DNA from: Phaeodactylum tricornutum CCAP 1055/1 | Taxonomy: Eukaryota; Bacillariophyta; Bacillariophyceae; Surirellales; Neidiaceae | DNA length: 64,000 nucleotides | Reading direction: 5' to 3' | NCBI RefSeq assembly: GCF_000150955.2 | Contig: NC_011697.1 | Span: 169,830-233,829 of the forward strand | Shown here: one piece after another, positions 10,382-20,888 of the stretch | Layout: every line of letters starts with the position of its first letter | How positions within the stretch are numbered: the stretch's first letter is position 1 | Notes under the pieces: generated by a model | The model's database searches: none | Told to the model about the DNA's origin: nothing | What the model saw: the letters and a program-made list of their open reading frames with translations, nothing else | Made by a program: the position numbers and the translations under genes

Positions 10382-13300
10382 CTACTTTGTCGTAAGGAAT
10401 GAGTGGATTTCGCTGACGAATCCTTGGAACGACTCCTTAAAGCGTATTCGGTTCATTCTCCCTTCATAACCACTGAGCAATACCTTCTCCAGAACTTCAG
10501 GTTGAATCAGGCTGGTGAACGCAGCCTGAAGACGTGACCGCTGGTTGCTGTCGCTGATCTGATTGGTCAAATCGGTGACGACAGCCGCAAATCGATTTAT
10601 TTGTGCTGCAGCCAAGGGCAAAAGGGCCATCCCGGCTGACTCGACCCGATCTACCACCAAGCTCTGGAAAACGACGTCCGTCAGTAGGCGCCGAGATATT
10701 CGATCCAAAAGATCAGGATGATTAGACAGATGAGCCTGTAAGGCTTTCGATTTTATATGCTCGCGTACGACACTTCCTATTCCTTGCAACGAGCTTCTGG
10801 CAACATTGGAATTATGGTGACTCATCCCGAAAAGAAGCGACTCAACTAAGGAGTCAAAAAGCTCAAACGGCAAAGTACACACTTTCTCCGGGTACGTATC
10901 CATCATAAAGCCAACCAACTCGAAAAAGTGTGAGCATAGAATTGGAAGTTGGAGCAAGCCCTGGGACATCAGCGGAAGAATTTGCTGTAGCCCGAAGAAG
11001 ATAACATCCGTCACCTGGGTAGATTCGATGCCATCCTTGGTGGCAGCACAAGTGTCGATAAAGTCCTTTGTACCAAGGTTTGTGAGCAATTGAATAGCCA
11101 TTAAAATGTCGCCATAGGATTGATCTTCAGCGGCTTCTGTTTCGGCAGACGTTCTCGCTTTAATTTTCCGTTTCTTGCAATGGTGCACCGAGTATAGCTG
11201 TAGCAGTTGAGCCGATGAATTGAACAAGGCAAAACTTTGGTCGCGGTCCAAGACGGCAATGAAGTGTTCAGTATAGTCACAGAAGAGCCGCAAAAGACTC
11301 TCACAGACAGAAAGATCTGCCGCGAAGCAAGACATGAGGCCGGATAATTGGGCAAGGTGCGTCGAAATGAAAAAAGGTATCCGCTCTGGCTGTTTCATGT
11401 CGCCCGCACGGGCAACGCCATCAAATAAATCTACACAAAGACACGCCATTTCTTTTGCGTTTACGTCATCGGGAACAACCTCGTTTGAGCTGAGTGCGTG
11501 AATTAATGCTGAGAAGGATTCGCGGACTACTCTCAAAGATTTTGCAAGAAGAGCAGTCGATGTGTGATCTTCAGAATCGCCGCAAACGACAAGAATTCCT
11601 GTCAGAATTCTAGATTTTTCTCTGTATGGTAGCCTACGGAACCCTGACACCATTTCCATTGAAAGAGTTTGCATTTCGGACGCCTTGCTCGCCACTATTG
11701 ACTCAAACTCGGACTGTGAAGCACTGTGTCGAACACCAGCAGTCAAGGAATGAACCTGCACAATTTGGAGAAATGCTGGTGCGGAAACTATTAGTGATCG
11801 AAGTTGTTCCCCGCGCATGGCAAGCGCTAACAACAGATTTGCTGCTTTCAATTGGACATGATTTTCGTGAGGCCAGAAGCACTGGTAAAACAGACATACG
11901 TGCACACAAAAAGAAAGAACTTGCTGCGCAGACTCCTTGGTGGACCATACTTGCATAATCCGATTCTGAGCGGCTGTGGGAGAGCCACCATAGTCTGCAG
12001 GATACACATATGCCGGTGCCCATCGGGTCAAAAATTGCAAAAAAGAAACTGCAAGAAGTGGAGACAGCCGTGCATTCGACGGCTCTTGAGCAATCTTATT
12101 GACCTGGGCGTCAGCGAATTTGACCAAGGCCTGTACGGCAGCAGCAATATCAGCAGAGAGATTCTGATCCGAAGAGCAAGAAATGATCACAGCATCAGGA
12201 ATGGCTGGAGTCTCCCCTTCATTATCGTCTGTCAATAGATGACTGATGTACATCGATAAAAGCCGGCATTGCTCCAGGAGTGCTGCTATCTCTGGCGTCA
12301 CGTCACCAGTTTTCTCCCAAAATCCTTGAAGCTGAGGCATGGTTCGCGTGAAATGGGAGGACAAGCAGGCAATAGCAGAACTAAGATTGAGCCGACCTAC
12401 AATTGACACAGCGGCTAGTTCGTCTTCAAGATCTGTGCCCTCGATCTCTTCCCTTACTTCATCAAGCTCAGTTTCATGTGTCAACATATAATGTTCCTGC
12501 AACGCTGCCATTCGGGTCCGACATTGAATGAAAGACTCATACAGGGGCCCAAGAATAGCGGAGAGTTGGCTTTGGGCTTGCCGTCTAGATTCTTCTGTGC
12601 CAGAGTAGAGAATCCAAGGGTCGCCAGCTAGAATCACAGCGCCTTCCAAAAGAACTGCCAAAACTTCCTCCCTCCATTCTCGATTGACCATGCTTTCGAA
12701 ATCTCCTCTCGCCTCATCACATTCAGTTTCCTGATCGGATAGAGCTTGTTCCCCTATCGCTGTTACCCTTTGCAGTAAAGGCACCAATGCGGGAATCTGG
12801 ATCAATGAAGCTAAGCGAAAATTCCCAAGAAGACGACTCATAAGCTGTAGCGTATCCAGAAGAGCCGACGACTCTAACAATTCCATGTTACTGTTAGCGG
12901 TGGATGAGTTGAGGAGCTTTGTCACACCCTCCAACATATGAGAAGCATAATGTTGACTCTCGAGCTCATCATTGAATATAGAGCTCGAAAGACTCGCCAA
13001 TTGCAGCAAGAGCTGCCGAAGATGGTGCGCAAGGGATCCATGTTGCTGGTATATTGCTTCGTGTACCCGAAAGATGGCACGGACGAAGTCTGGCTGTGCC
13101 AGCCATTCGTGCCATTCCGTGGGAGGACGAAGGAGCGTCTTTACGTTACTCGCTGTACCGATAGGCCCGTAATCCCATGCGGAGAGTCCAAACTCCCAGT
13201 TCAGACATTCGGACGTCAACTGCACAGCCGCAGCAGCGACAGAGACGATTTCGGTCGAAATTTGCACGGACTGCGCTAGGATCGTGTTCACAGCGTGACT

Positions 13301-14002
13301 CAATGCTGCCATGGAAAGTTTAAGACATTGAGTTAAGGGGCCGTCTTTTTCAAACGATTTATGAGCTTCTTTGTGGAACTCCAGCGGAAGTCGGTAGCTG
13401 ACGGCCGACTTTCCTGACACTTCGGTGACAAGACACGTCAAAAAAGTTGCAGCGTGTTCAATCTGCGCCGGTTGACTATGAAAGAGCACTTCCAAGTATT
13501 GAAATAGGTCATGTTTAGATTGGAGGCTAGGAAAACGAGCTGCTTTCATGGCTTCCAACAGCGCCCGCTCTGCTGGCTGCAACGGGTATTCGTTGTGGCA
13601 TTCAGCGTTCCATCCTCTTTTCCAAAATGAGACGGAAGTAGTGTAGCACGCCAGCCGTACGGTTCGACTGCTGGAAGCGCCATGACCCAGAACCATCAGA
13701 TAGTCTCGCAGCCCATTTAAAAATTCTGCCGAGTACCTCTTCCATTGCCAGAGGGTAACCTGTCTCAAACCGGTAAGACAGTGGAAGATGAGCTCTTCCT
13801 GGTGCGGCCGGAACGATGTATTCGACTCGATCACCGTTCGGAGAAAAAGAAAGTTCGCATCCCCCGAATCTCTTAACGACTCCAAAGCTGCGTGAACAAC
13901 CGCAACCGGATTGTTGTGGTGAGCAGTGTCAAGCGTGGGAGGTGCAATGGAAAGCAGGTGTTCTAATTCAGCAGTTGCTGACGACCCTGGTGAAAAACTC
14001 AT
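10382..14002 (-). CDS. XPO4: exportin-4 (importin-beta family)
   Basis: Nuclear transport receptor of the importin-beta superfamily. In animals exportin-4 exports eIF5A and some signalling proteins with RanGTP. The 1206 residues in one exon compare with about 1150 in human. The whole length is helical HEAT-type sequence with no other domain. The best match by eye is in the N-terminal third: the segments around LPLEFHKEAHKSFEKDG, ECLNWEFG, LLRPPTEWHEWL and LLLQLASLSSSIFNDE follow the human protein in order and spacing. The ATG at 14002 is chosen because upstream codons of the open frame lack an ATG. It lies in tandem with the AP-4 epsilon gene, 493 bp apart. Exportin-7/RanBP16 is the nearest alternative but fits less well. 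Confidence 0.85.
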   Translation of the reverse strand: MSFSPGSSATAELEHLLSIAPPTLDTAHHNNPVAVVHAALESLRDSGDANFLFLRTVIESNTSFRPHQEELIFHCLTGLRQVTLWQWKRYSAEFLNGLRDYLMVLGHGASSSRTVRLACYTTSVSFWKRGWNAECHNEYPLQPAERALLEAMKAARFPSLQSKHDLFQYLEVLFHSQPAQIEHAATFLTCLVTEVSGKSAVSYRLPLEFHKEAHKSFEKDGPLTQCLKLSMAALSHAVNTILAQSVQISTEIVSVAAAAVQLTSECLNWEFGLSAWDYGPIGTASNVKTLLRPPTEWHEWLAQPDFVRAIFRVHEAIYQQHGSLAHHLRQLLLQLASLSSSIFNDELESQHYASHMLEGVTKLLNSSTANSNMELLESSALLDTLQLMSRLLGNFRLASLIQIPALVPLLQRVTAIGEQALSDQETECDEARGDFESMVNREWREEVLAVLLEGAVILAGDPWILYSGTEESRRQAQSQLSAILGPLYESFIQCRTRMAALQEHYMLTHETELDEVREEIEGTDLEDELAAVSIVGRLNLSSAIACLSSHFTRTMPQLQGFWEKTGDVTPEIAALLEQCRLLSMYISHLLTDDNEGETPAIPDAVIISCSSDQNLSADIAAAVQALVKFADAQVNKIAQEPSNARLSPLLAVSFLQFLTRWAPAYVYPADYGGSPTAAQNRIMQVWSTKESAQQVLSFCVHVCLFYQCFWPHENHVQLKAANLLLALAMRGEQLRSLIVSAPAFLQIVQVHSLTAGVRHSASQSEFESIVASKASEMQTLSMEMVSGFRRLPYREKSRILTGILVVCGDSEDHTSTALLAKSLRVVRESFSALIHALSSNEVVPDDVNAKEMACLCVDLFDGVARAGDMKQPERIPFFISTHLAQLSGLMSCFAADLSVCESLLRLFCDYTEHFIAVLDRDQSFALFNSSAQLLQLYSVHHCKKRKIKARTSAETEAAEDQSYGDILMAIQLLTNLGTKDFIDTCAATKDGIESTQVTDVIFFGLQQILPLMSQGLLQLPILCSHFFELVGFMMDTYPEKVCTLPFELFDSLVESLLFGMSHHNSNVARSSLQGIGSVVREHIKSKALQAHLSNHPDLLDRISRRLLTDVVFQSLVVDRVESAGMALLPLAAAQINRFAAVVTDLTNQISDSNQRSRLQAAFTSLIQPEVLEKVLLSGYEGRMNRIRFKESFQGFVSEIHSFLTTK

Positions 14003-14495
14003 CGACAGCAAACACAATTCGACTCTTCAACAGGCTTACGGAAGAATTTAATCCTGCTTTGCTACTGAGTCTAACTGGCGTAAAAAGAACAAACGCTTCT
14101 GGAATTCATTCGATGCGCAAGTCCCAGCTCAACACCCAAGGCGGCATTGTCGGTTTGTGGCGCTTTTGGGGGGGGGGGGTAAAAATAATTTACGCCGAAT
14201 GATACCGAAAAAGGTTTCACAAAAATGCGAGAAACCAACCCCAGCCCTTGTACGAATTTGTGGCTCTATAGAAATCTCGTCAGAATTTACTCTGATCGAT
14301 TTTCGACGTTAGCCATTAACCGAAAGGCAGAAGATCTTCCGCCAACGTCTATGCTTTTGCTTTGCAGCATCGATCGAAGACTCCATTGTATACTATGTAG
14401 CACGAGCTTTAAATAAACTGAAAAACGAACAAACTACAGAACTGAATTATTCTTATTGTTTCCTACATTTTAAGATATGTTCTCTTCACCCCATC
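14003..14495 (-). other. spacer between AP-4 epsilon and exportin-4, with a G12 run
   Basis: No gene seen. It holds the 3' end of the AP-4 epsilon transcript and the promoter of exportin-4. A homopolymer of 12 G lies at 14168-14179, in the upstream region of exportin-4 on the opposite strand (12 C in its reading direction). Confidence 0.6.
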
Positions 14496-17400
14496 CTAAC
14501 GTAGCATTGTTTGTAAATACATTGCGAGTGATCCTCCCATAGAAGCATCGGAACTTTTGACCGTTGCATCAATTCTGGTTCCGGTCGGAGTCGGAGTAAG
14601 TTTGCTGTGTATCAAGGCCACCTGCGACCCACCATTGACCATTCCAGCGCAGATCCCTTCGTTCGTCGCACCAATGGCTTCCACGGCATGCGCTCCCAAA
14701 GCAATACACGTTTCCATGAACTTATCCAAAGTTGTTACTTTGATCGACAAAACCGAAAGTGGGGATGTGTGGGGACAAGAGCCCCACTTCTGTCCGAATT
14801 GAGCAGTCGTGATCGGCATAGGAGTAAGAGGAGAACCGTTGAATTCAAATTTGGAACTCGACACAGCGAGTGGCGCCAAAGGAGTATGCTCTACACTACC
14901 CAACAAACCTGCACTGGCAAACGGATCGTCGTCGATGACAGGGGCTGGAATTGGAGCGGGAGCGGCCGGCGTGACGTCGAGAACACCCTCTTCCTCATCG
15001 TCTGAAACAGTTTCCACCGTAGCTGCGCCTGGAGCTGGCGTTGGGTCTGATGGGTCAAAATTGACTACAGGCGCCGACTCCGGTCCAGGAATATCCCAAG
15101 CGCCTAGATCAAGTAAATCTACTTCGGTTGCAGCTGGTGATGTCGGCGCTGGAACATGTACCGACGGAGGGGCTGCGGCCGGAGCCGAAGCCTGCGTAGG
15201 TGCTGGTGGTGGTGCACCTGGAACGATGCCACCAAATAAGCCAGCGGCTTGACGCTCCTTCTCCAACTGCTGGGCCGTTTTGACCGGCTCAGGAACCGGA
15301 GCAGGAGCACTGTTCGCACCACTGGAACCATACTGACCACCGTATGATCCTGTGTTTGTTGTAGATTGGTGATCGCCCCATGTACTGCTAGTGTTGTTGT
15401 TGCTGTTCGGGGCCGATGACGGTGTGGAAGATATGCTGGCGGCACCGTTTCCACCCTGTTGATTTGTTGATTGTGTCGCAGTCGCCAATCCACCTTTCCC
15501 CCAGACATTTGCCACGTTGCGGGTATTCAGCTGAAGAGCACCAGGAGCGGCCGCACCGGCAGGAGCCGGCGACGACAAGCTCGCACTTTGACCTCCACTC
15601 GAGTAGCCAACACCACCAGGGGGCAAAGCCACACCTTGAGAAGACGACCGTCCGGTACTACTCATACCGCCCATGGAACGCATTGCGTGGGCGGGTGTCT
15701 GTGGTTTCTCGTACGGCGTCATATTAAACGCGGTGCCCCCCGCACTCGACAAACCTCTTCCGTAGCCAGCTTCATCGTCTTCGTCATCGTCATCTTCGGG
15801 TTTGGCGTAGGCGCGCGCGCCGTTGGACAGGGCACTTTGGACGTAGCCATCTAAAAAGGACAGGTCCACATCTACTTGCAAATCTTCCGCGCTCGCGTCC
15901 ACTGGAAAAATCTCCGGCAATAGGGAAGGGCAGGACGTCAACAAGCTTTGGAATTCCAAACAACGTTGTTGCAAGTCAGCATCGCACGACCGGGTGTAAT
16001 GGTCGATGACGTTGGCCGCGTGGCCGGGACAGGTACCGACCTGTGCCACAAGTTTCAAAATTGCCGTCACGAGACATTTGCGGGTCGAAGCCGACCACTT
16101 GGAAGTTTGGGAGACTACCATGGCCATTTGACACAAGCGCTGCAATACTTGATCCAAACTGTAGACGGCCGACAGGTAGCCGTATTCACCGAGACACCAA
16201 GCCATGGTCTCCAATAGAATCTTGGGTAATTGTCCCAGAGACTTTTCTTGCAACATGGTGACGTAAATTTCCACGGCGGTTTGACGCAGTAACATGTCGG
16301 CTTCTTCATCGTCTTCGCCTGTGCCTTCCGCCAGGAGTGTCATAAGATTCTGTGCCACATCTGTGGGAACCATGTCTCCAGATACTTCCAACAGAGAGGT
16401 AATGGTACGAATATACCAGGCGTTGTTGGGGGCGTAGCGCTCGGCAATGGAACAAACACGGGTCGTCAAGGTCTGTTTGAGGAATAAATCGGTCGTGTGG
16501 CGTAAGAATTCCACCAGCTTTTCGGCGATAAATTCCACATTAACTACGTTCGTCATGCGGTACAATAGATCGAGCGTCTTTCGCTGTAGCGTTTCGTCGT
16601 CATCTTCCAAGCAATCCATCACGGCCAACTGATGCTGCGCCGCGTACTGTGGATGCTGTTCCACAATCATGGCTAATCCGGTAACTCCTAGGTACTTGAG
16701 ATTGTGCGATCGAGACTGCATGAAGCGAGCAATGGCTTCGGCTGCGGCGTCCAACAGGTTGGCGTTGGGATAAATGGCAATAATGGTAATAACGCATTCG
16801 TAAACAATCGCGTATCCCGCATTGATCCCGGTATCGGCCTTGCGCAGCGTTTCGTGTAGAATTTCGTACATCCCCTTGCTCGCGGGCATGTCGGCCTTGC
16901 CGAGGAGACCCAGAATGCGTACGAGTTTAAGTTGCATCCACGGCGCCGGGACACGGTGGTAGTCAAACTCGGAAGGCAACCGGTGTTCACAAATCTGTTT
17001 GAGAATGGAAACGAGGGAGGGGACCAGGTCTTTGAAAGGCGCGGTATTCGTGAGAGACAAGGCCTCAATGACATTCAGCGAACTCCCCATCACGGAAGGG
17101 TCCTTATCACAAACAAGTTTCCGTAGCGATTCGTGCAGAGATTCGCTGGTAACAACGTCATCCGCGAGTTGGTGACATCGATGCAGACAGAGAATCGCCT
17201 TTTTGCGAATGGTCGCTGAATCGTGCTGCAGCAGTTTACTAACTTCGTTGGCGACGGCGGGGACCATATCAGCCGTAATAAGGTTGGTACAGGCGAGGAG
17301 ACCACCGCTGCATTCAAGTACGTTGGTGGACTGTAGATCGCGTTGCATTTGGTTGACGAGCATGAAACGGAATTCGTGCGAGGGCGGGAGACAGGCGCCA

Positions 17401-17717
17401 CAGACCAAATAGCCGGTACGCTTGTGAAAAAGCGAGGCCGAGGCGGCCATTTCGACGGCCTTGATGTATCCAAAGGATCCGTCGTGACCGAGCATTTCCA
17501 CGTACAAAAGTCGCACCAGGAACTCCTTGGCGCGCTTCTTGCTGGTGAGCAACGTATTGGAGTGGTAAGGATTCCCCGGTGTGTTTTCGAGTTTGCTCTT
17601 CAAGCGCGTCACTTCTTTCTGAACGATCCGGTCTTCTTCCTGCTTGGATTTGGACTCGCCGATGGCCTTGAGGAGTTCGAAGAATTCTTTGGAGAGACTC
17701 ATACCCCCCGTCGCCAT
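14496..17717 (-). CDS. AP4E1: AP-4 adaptor complex epsilon subunit
   Basis: Large subunit of the AP-4 adaptor, which sorts cargo at the trans-Golgi network without clathrin. From the ATG at 17717 it has 1073 residues in one exon. Residues about 1-600 form the adaptin trunk of HEAT-like repeats and follow human AP4E1 closely (for example PAPWMQLKLVRILGLLGK, NLKYLGVTGLAMI and the WCLGEYGYL block). Residues about 640-970 are a low-complexity hinge rich in Ala, Pro, Ser, Gly and acidic residues. The last 110 residues form a folded appendage domain of the kind seen in epsilon. The epsilon-type trunk distinguishes it from the gamma and alpha adaptins. The frame is open for 21 more codons upstream, but without an ATG. 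The upstream region is shared with the divergent MsrA gene. Confidence 0.92.
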   Translation of the reverse strand: MATGGMSLSKEFFELLKAIGESKSKQEEDRIVQKEVTRLKSKLENTPGNPYHSNTLLTSKKRAKEFLVRLLYVEMLGHDGSFGYIKAVEMAASASLFHKRTGYLVCGACLPPSHEFRFMLVNQMQRDLQSTNVLECSGGLLACTNLITADMVPAVANEVSKLLQHDSATIRKKAILCLHRCHQLADDVVTSESLHESLRKLVCDKDPSVMGSSLNVIEALSLTNTAPFKDLVPSLVSILKQICEHRLPSEFDYHRVPAPWMQLKLVRILGLLGKADMPASKGMYEILHETLRKADTGINAGYAIVYECVITIIAIYPNANLLDAAAEAIARFMQSRSHNLKYLGVTGLAMIVEQHPQYAAQHQLAVMDCLEDDDETLQRKTLDLLYRMTNVVNVEFIAEKLVEFLRHTTDLFLKQTLTTRVCSIAERYAPNNAWYIRTITSLLEVSGDMVPTDVAQNLMTLLAEGTGEDDEEADMLLRQTAVEIYVTMLQEKSLGQLPKILLETMAWCLGEYGYLSAVYSLDQVLQRLCQMAMVVSQTSKWSASTRKCLVTAILKLVAQVGTCPGHAANVIDHYTRSCDADLQQRCLEFQSLLTSCPSLLPEIFPVDASAEDLQVDVDLSFLDGYVQSALSNGARAYAKPEDDDDEDDEAGYGRGLSSAGGTAFNMTPYEKPQTPAHAMRSMGGMSSTGRSSSQGVALPPGGVGYSSGGQSASLSSPAPAGAAAPGALQLNTRNVANVWGKGGLATATQSTNQQGGNGAASISSTPSSAPNSNNNTSSTWGDHQSTTNTGSYGGQYGSSGANSAPAPVPEPVKTAQQLEKERQAAGLFGGIVPGAPPPAPTQASAPAAAPPSVHVPAPTSPAATEVDLLDLGAWDIPGPESAPVVNFDPSDPTPAPGAATVETVSDDEEEGVLDVTPAAPAPIPAPVIDDDPFASAGLLGSVEHTPLAPLAVSSSKFEFNGSPLTPMPITTAQFGQKWGSCPHTSPLSVLSIKVTTLDKFMETCIALGAHAVEAIGATNEGICAGMVNGGSQVALIHSKLTPTPTGTRIDATVKSSDASMGGSLAMYLQTMLR

Positions 17718-18390
17718 GTTTGCTTTTTCTTCAACGACGTTGGGAACCTCGAGATTGCGCCGACTGACTTGGAAATTCAATCAAGATCCTTTTCGTTGGA
17801 GCAACGCAGATGCGATTGATACGCAGGCTGTCGCGGTCTCAAAATTTCTTTCACGAAAACCGGAAAGTGCAAGACTTCGCTCCTCACAAGCCAGGATTTT
17901 AATATCTAGTGGAAAAAGACGAAGGAAGTCGCGAAGACCGGCGCTTTTTGCTCATGGTCGTTTGTTGCTCCCTGGGTGTTACTGTTAGCTCTGAAATGAC
18001 CGATTGACACTAACAAAGTACCTTCCCACCGTAGGAGAATGAAACAGGAATTTTTCACAGTCAAACCTTGTTTCATTCGTTTGTATTCAAAATGAAAAAG
18101 AGGATTCTTGATTCTTCCAGGCATACCACGACACTCACTATCCGTCGCTTTCCACGATCCAATCCTAAAACTGACTGACTGTGCAAGCGATGGGAAACTG
18201 ACAGTGATGCATCCATTCTGTTGCCATGACGATGAACATCAGAGACTTTCGTTCCCAGTAAAGTCTCCTCTTCTCGTACTATCCGTATCGGACACAGAAC
18301 GTACACACCAGCTAAAAAGAGCCTCTCAACAACTGTAAGGCTTGAATTGGGCTATCCACCTCTGCTGTTATCTCTACGGAGTTGTCCATC
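17718..18390. other. divergent promoter region, AP-4 epsilon / MsrA
   Basis: No gene seen in 673 bp between the two divergent start codons. I found no clear TATA box or long repeat. It should hold both leaders and promoters. Confidence 0.5.
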
Positions 18391-19331
18391 ATGATCCAAT
18401 TTCCTTTCTTCTCCACGCTTCTGCTTTTCTCCGCCACGACGGCCTTGACCGTTCTACCGTCTGAGTCTGGTTTCCGTCCAGAAACTTCCATTTCACGGCG
18501 CGTCGTATTGGCGACCCTGCTTGGAACTGCCGCGGCGACCCCGTTTGCGGCGCAAGTCGCCCACGCCGCGGACGACGAAGCGGTGTACTTTGGCGCCGGC
18601 TGCTTTTGGCACATGCAGCACGAATTCATCCAGGCCGAACGGGATCTGTTAGGCCGGGACCTCGATACTCAGCTCTCCGCCACGGCGGGCTACGCCGGTG
18701 GGACCAAGACGGATGGACAAGGACGTGTGTGCTACCACAATTTTCAGAACGTGGCCGATTACGGACGACTCGGACACGGAGAAGTGGTCGGATTGACCTT
18801 GCCATCGGACAAAATTGCCGAATTTGGGAAAGTCTACTTTTCCTTGCTGGATCCGAAGACAAAAGGTGCGTAGTTGCGGGTTTGCTGCGCGAGCAAAAGG
18901 ACAAACTTTTCGTGAACCGTAGCGTTGCCCCCCACCGTGCCCATCCTTCTAACCATTCAAATGTGCGCGTAACTTGTCACAAAACCCGGCACCTAGACCG
19001 CGTCGATCCCATGGACCGGGGAGCGGAATACCGTTCACTTTTGGGTTTGCCGGGTGGCACGTCTCACCCGGCTTATCCCGGCATTCAAGAGGCTGCCGAA
19101 GCCGCCGGCGTCACTTTGAAACGAGGCCAAGGCAACGATGGTGATACGCTCGGTAAGAAGCTCGTCTGGGTCTACGATACGCAGACTTTTCCATTCTACC
19201 AGGCCGAGGTGTATCACCAATATCACAACGATTTTCAAAGTGCCCCGTACGGCAAAGCCTACAACCAAATGGGAAGCCAAGCCTTTGAGGACGGTCGTTT
19301 GAAGTTGACGGGTTGCCCGGATCGGGTGTAG
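18391..19331 (+). CDS. peptide methionine sulfoxide reductase MsrA, plastid-lumen leader
   Basis: Enzyme that reduces methionine-S-sulfoxide in proteins. Exons are 18391-18865 and 18997-19331 (intron 131 bp, GTGCGT...CTAG), giving 269 residues. The catalytic Cys71 is in GAGCFW, and the DRGAEYRS block after the splice is the usual substrate-site motif. The region between GYAGG and GHGEVV is not the usual YEEVCTGxTGHAE but a variant with CYHNF. The leader has two parts: a hydrophobic signal peptide (1-18), then an Arg-Arg pair (36-37), a hydrophobic stretch and an AHA|A cleavage site (near 59). That is how thylakoid-lumen proteins on the Tat route look in complex plastids. The residue after the first cleavage would be Leu instead of the usual Phe. 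Converges with prefoldin 4, 67 bp away. Confidence 0.9.
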
Positions 19332-19398
19332 CCACGCATTTCAAAAGACGACAATGCAAATGAATATTTACTTTGGGCTAGTAAACGATAATAGAAAT

Positions 19399-19886
19399 CT
19401 ACGAATCTTCTAGATTAATGGACTTGCCGAATCGTCCGTACAATATCTTCTTGAGTTCCGCTTGCTCGTCCACAATGGTCGTTTCTTCCCCCTTGAGCCG
19501 TTCCACCCTCGATTGCATCTTTTCCACCTGGCCTTCGCAAAACTCGGTCGCGTCGTCCTCCGAGGTGGCGAGGAAGGCCTCTCCCAGCATCATCCACACG
19601 GTATCTCCCGACCCCATCATTAATTCTGTGCTGGCGTCGTCCAAACGCTCCAATTGTTTCTTCCAAAGTCCAAACGGCGAAATGGTGAGATTTTGGTACA
19701 AAGTGAGCTAACGCGTTTCCTTATCGTGTATGAATCAGTGGAGTCATTCAAATTCCTATTTACCTGGAGGTTGGCTCGTTCAGCGCGTACTTCGTGAAGA
19801 CGGGCATTCAGTCGAGCAAACTTATTGATGTTCTGTTGGTCAATCCTCCGGACTTCGTTGTCGTTTTCTTCTTCGGCAGCGAGCAT
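19399..19886 (-). CDS. PFDN4: prefoldin subunit 4
   Basis: Beta-type subunit of prefoldin, the jellyfish-shaped co-chaperone that passes unfolded actin and tubulin to CCT. Exons are 19886-19764 and 19707-19399 (intron 56 bp, GTAAAT...GTTAG), giving 143 residues against about 130 in animals. Two coiled-coil arms flank the central hairpin; QQNINKFARLNAR in the first arm and KILYGRFGKSINLE at the end match the human subunit. The ATG at 19886 is the first in frame with the conserved part. The upstream region is shared with the divergent SIN3 gene. Confidence 0.92.
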
Positions 19887-20888
19887 GGCGTTGTTGGAGT
19901 TGTGACCAAGAGTATGCTGCACGCGATTGCAGTGTTTCTATCCAATGGAGTGTCAATCGAGGAACTACCTAGCTAGAGCAGAGCTCGGTTCCGACGACAA
20001 CGAAACTATGATTTGTGCGAGGAAACAAGCGAAGCGGCCACTTCACTGTGACAGTGAATATGAACATACTGGCACTGATAGTGAACCCTTCTCGAAGAAA
20101 GGAAAGGGTTGAGAGGCGATTACAGTTCGTGAGGCTCTCGTGACATGCGGCCGGTAGTTACATTATTTTTGGCGTGCCAGCAAATGGTCCGAAGAAGCAA
20201 TGTATCTGTATTTACGGTTAACTCAGGTACTAACGAAGTCGTCGGGATTTGGTTGGCGTTGCGGCATTTGGCGCGCATGGCCGTTCGTTGGGAATATCCA
20301 ACGAGATATATTCAACCAATCATATCATTATTGATATTTTACGGAAAACGACATAGAGATGGCAAGATTCGCGCGACGAGATCGCGCGAGTGGTTCGCTC
20401 CCGCACGGCGCAGGGCCCTCTCGCTCCCCGTGCACTACAGTTTCCAACCGCAACTCCCAACGATTTACCGAGTTTGTTGGTTCGATCGCGCTTCCACATA
20501 CGACCATTCGAGACGATTCAACAAGCTTGAGAAAAGGACACAAAGTTCAAGATCCTACGGTAAGTCGGGAGTGAGAGAGAGAAAATTACGTTGCCGGTAA
20601 CGTTTTCCGCGGAGGCAAACGGATCTGTCGGTCGGTGACGCTTGCTCGTGACCGGAACCAAGCGAAGGTGTTTTAAGTCGACTGAGTCAAATCTTTCGAG
20701 CCAATCAGAATGTAGGAAATATCTAAAAAACGTCTACTCGACCGCAAGCCAAAAAACTCGAAGGCATCGTTTCCGTCGGTCCGCATTTCGATTCTTCTTG
20801 TTGAGGTGTACCTGGCAGGACCATCGATCTCGTTCATTCCCTCCATTTCTAACCATTTTCCGCTTCCTTCAGAGGTTTGGTAGGCTCT
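19887..20888. other. divergent promoter region, prefoldin 4 / SIN3
   Basis: About 1 kb without a supported gene. An open frame of 151 codons at 20145-20600 has no family features and odd composition, so I do not call it. Two copies of the 8-bp palindrome TCGCGCGA lie at 20369-20376 and 20382-20389, 13 bp apart. The right end is the SIN3 leader. Confidence 0.5.
20369..20389. promoter_or_regulatory. paired TCGCGCGA palindromes
   Basis: Two identical self-complementary octamers with a 13-bp start-to-start spacing in the shared upstream region of prefoldin 4 and SIN3. A paired palindrome could be a transcription factor site, but there is no direct evidence. Confidence 0.25.

Noticed and set aside
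20145-20600. 151-codon frame upstream of SIN3
   Set aside because: No domain, atypical composition and a position in a divergent promoter region.
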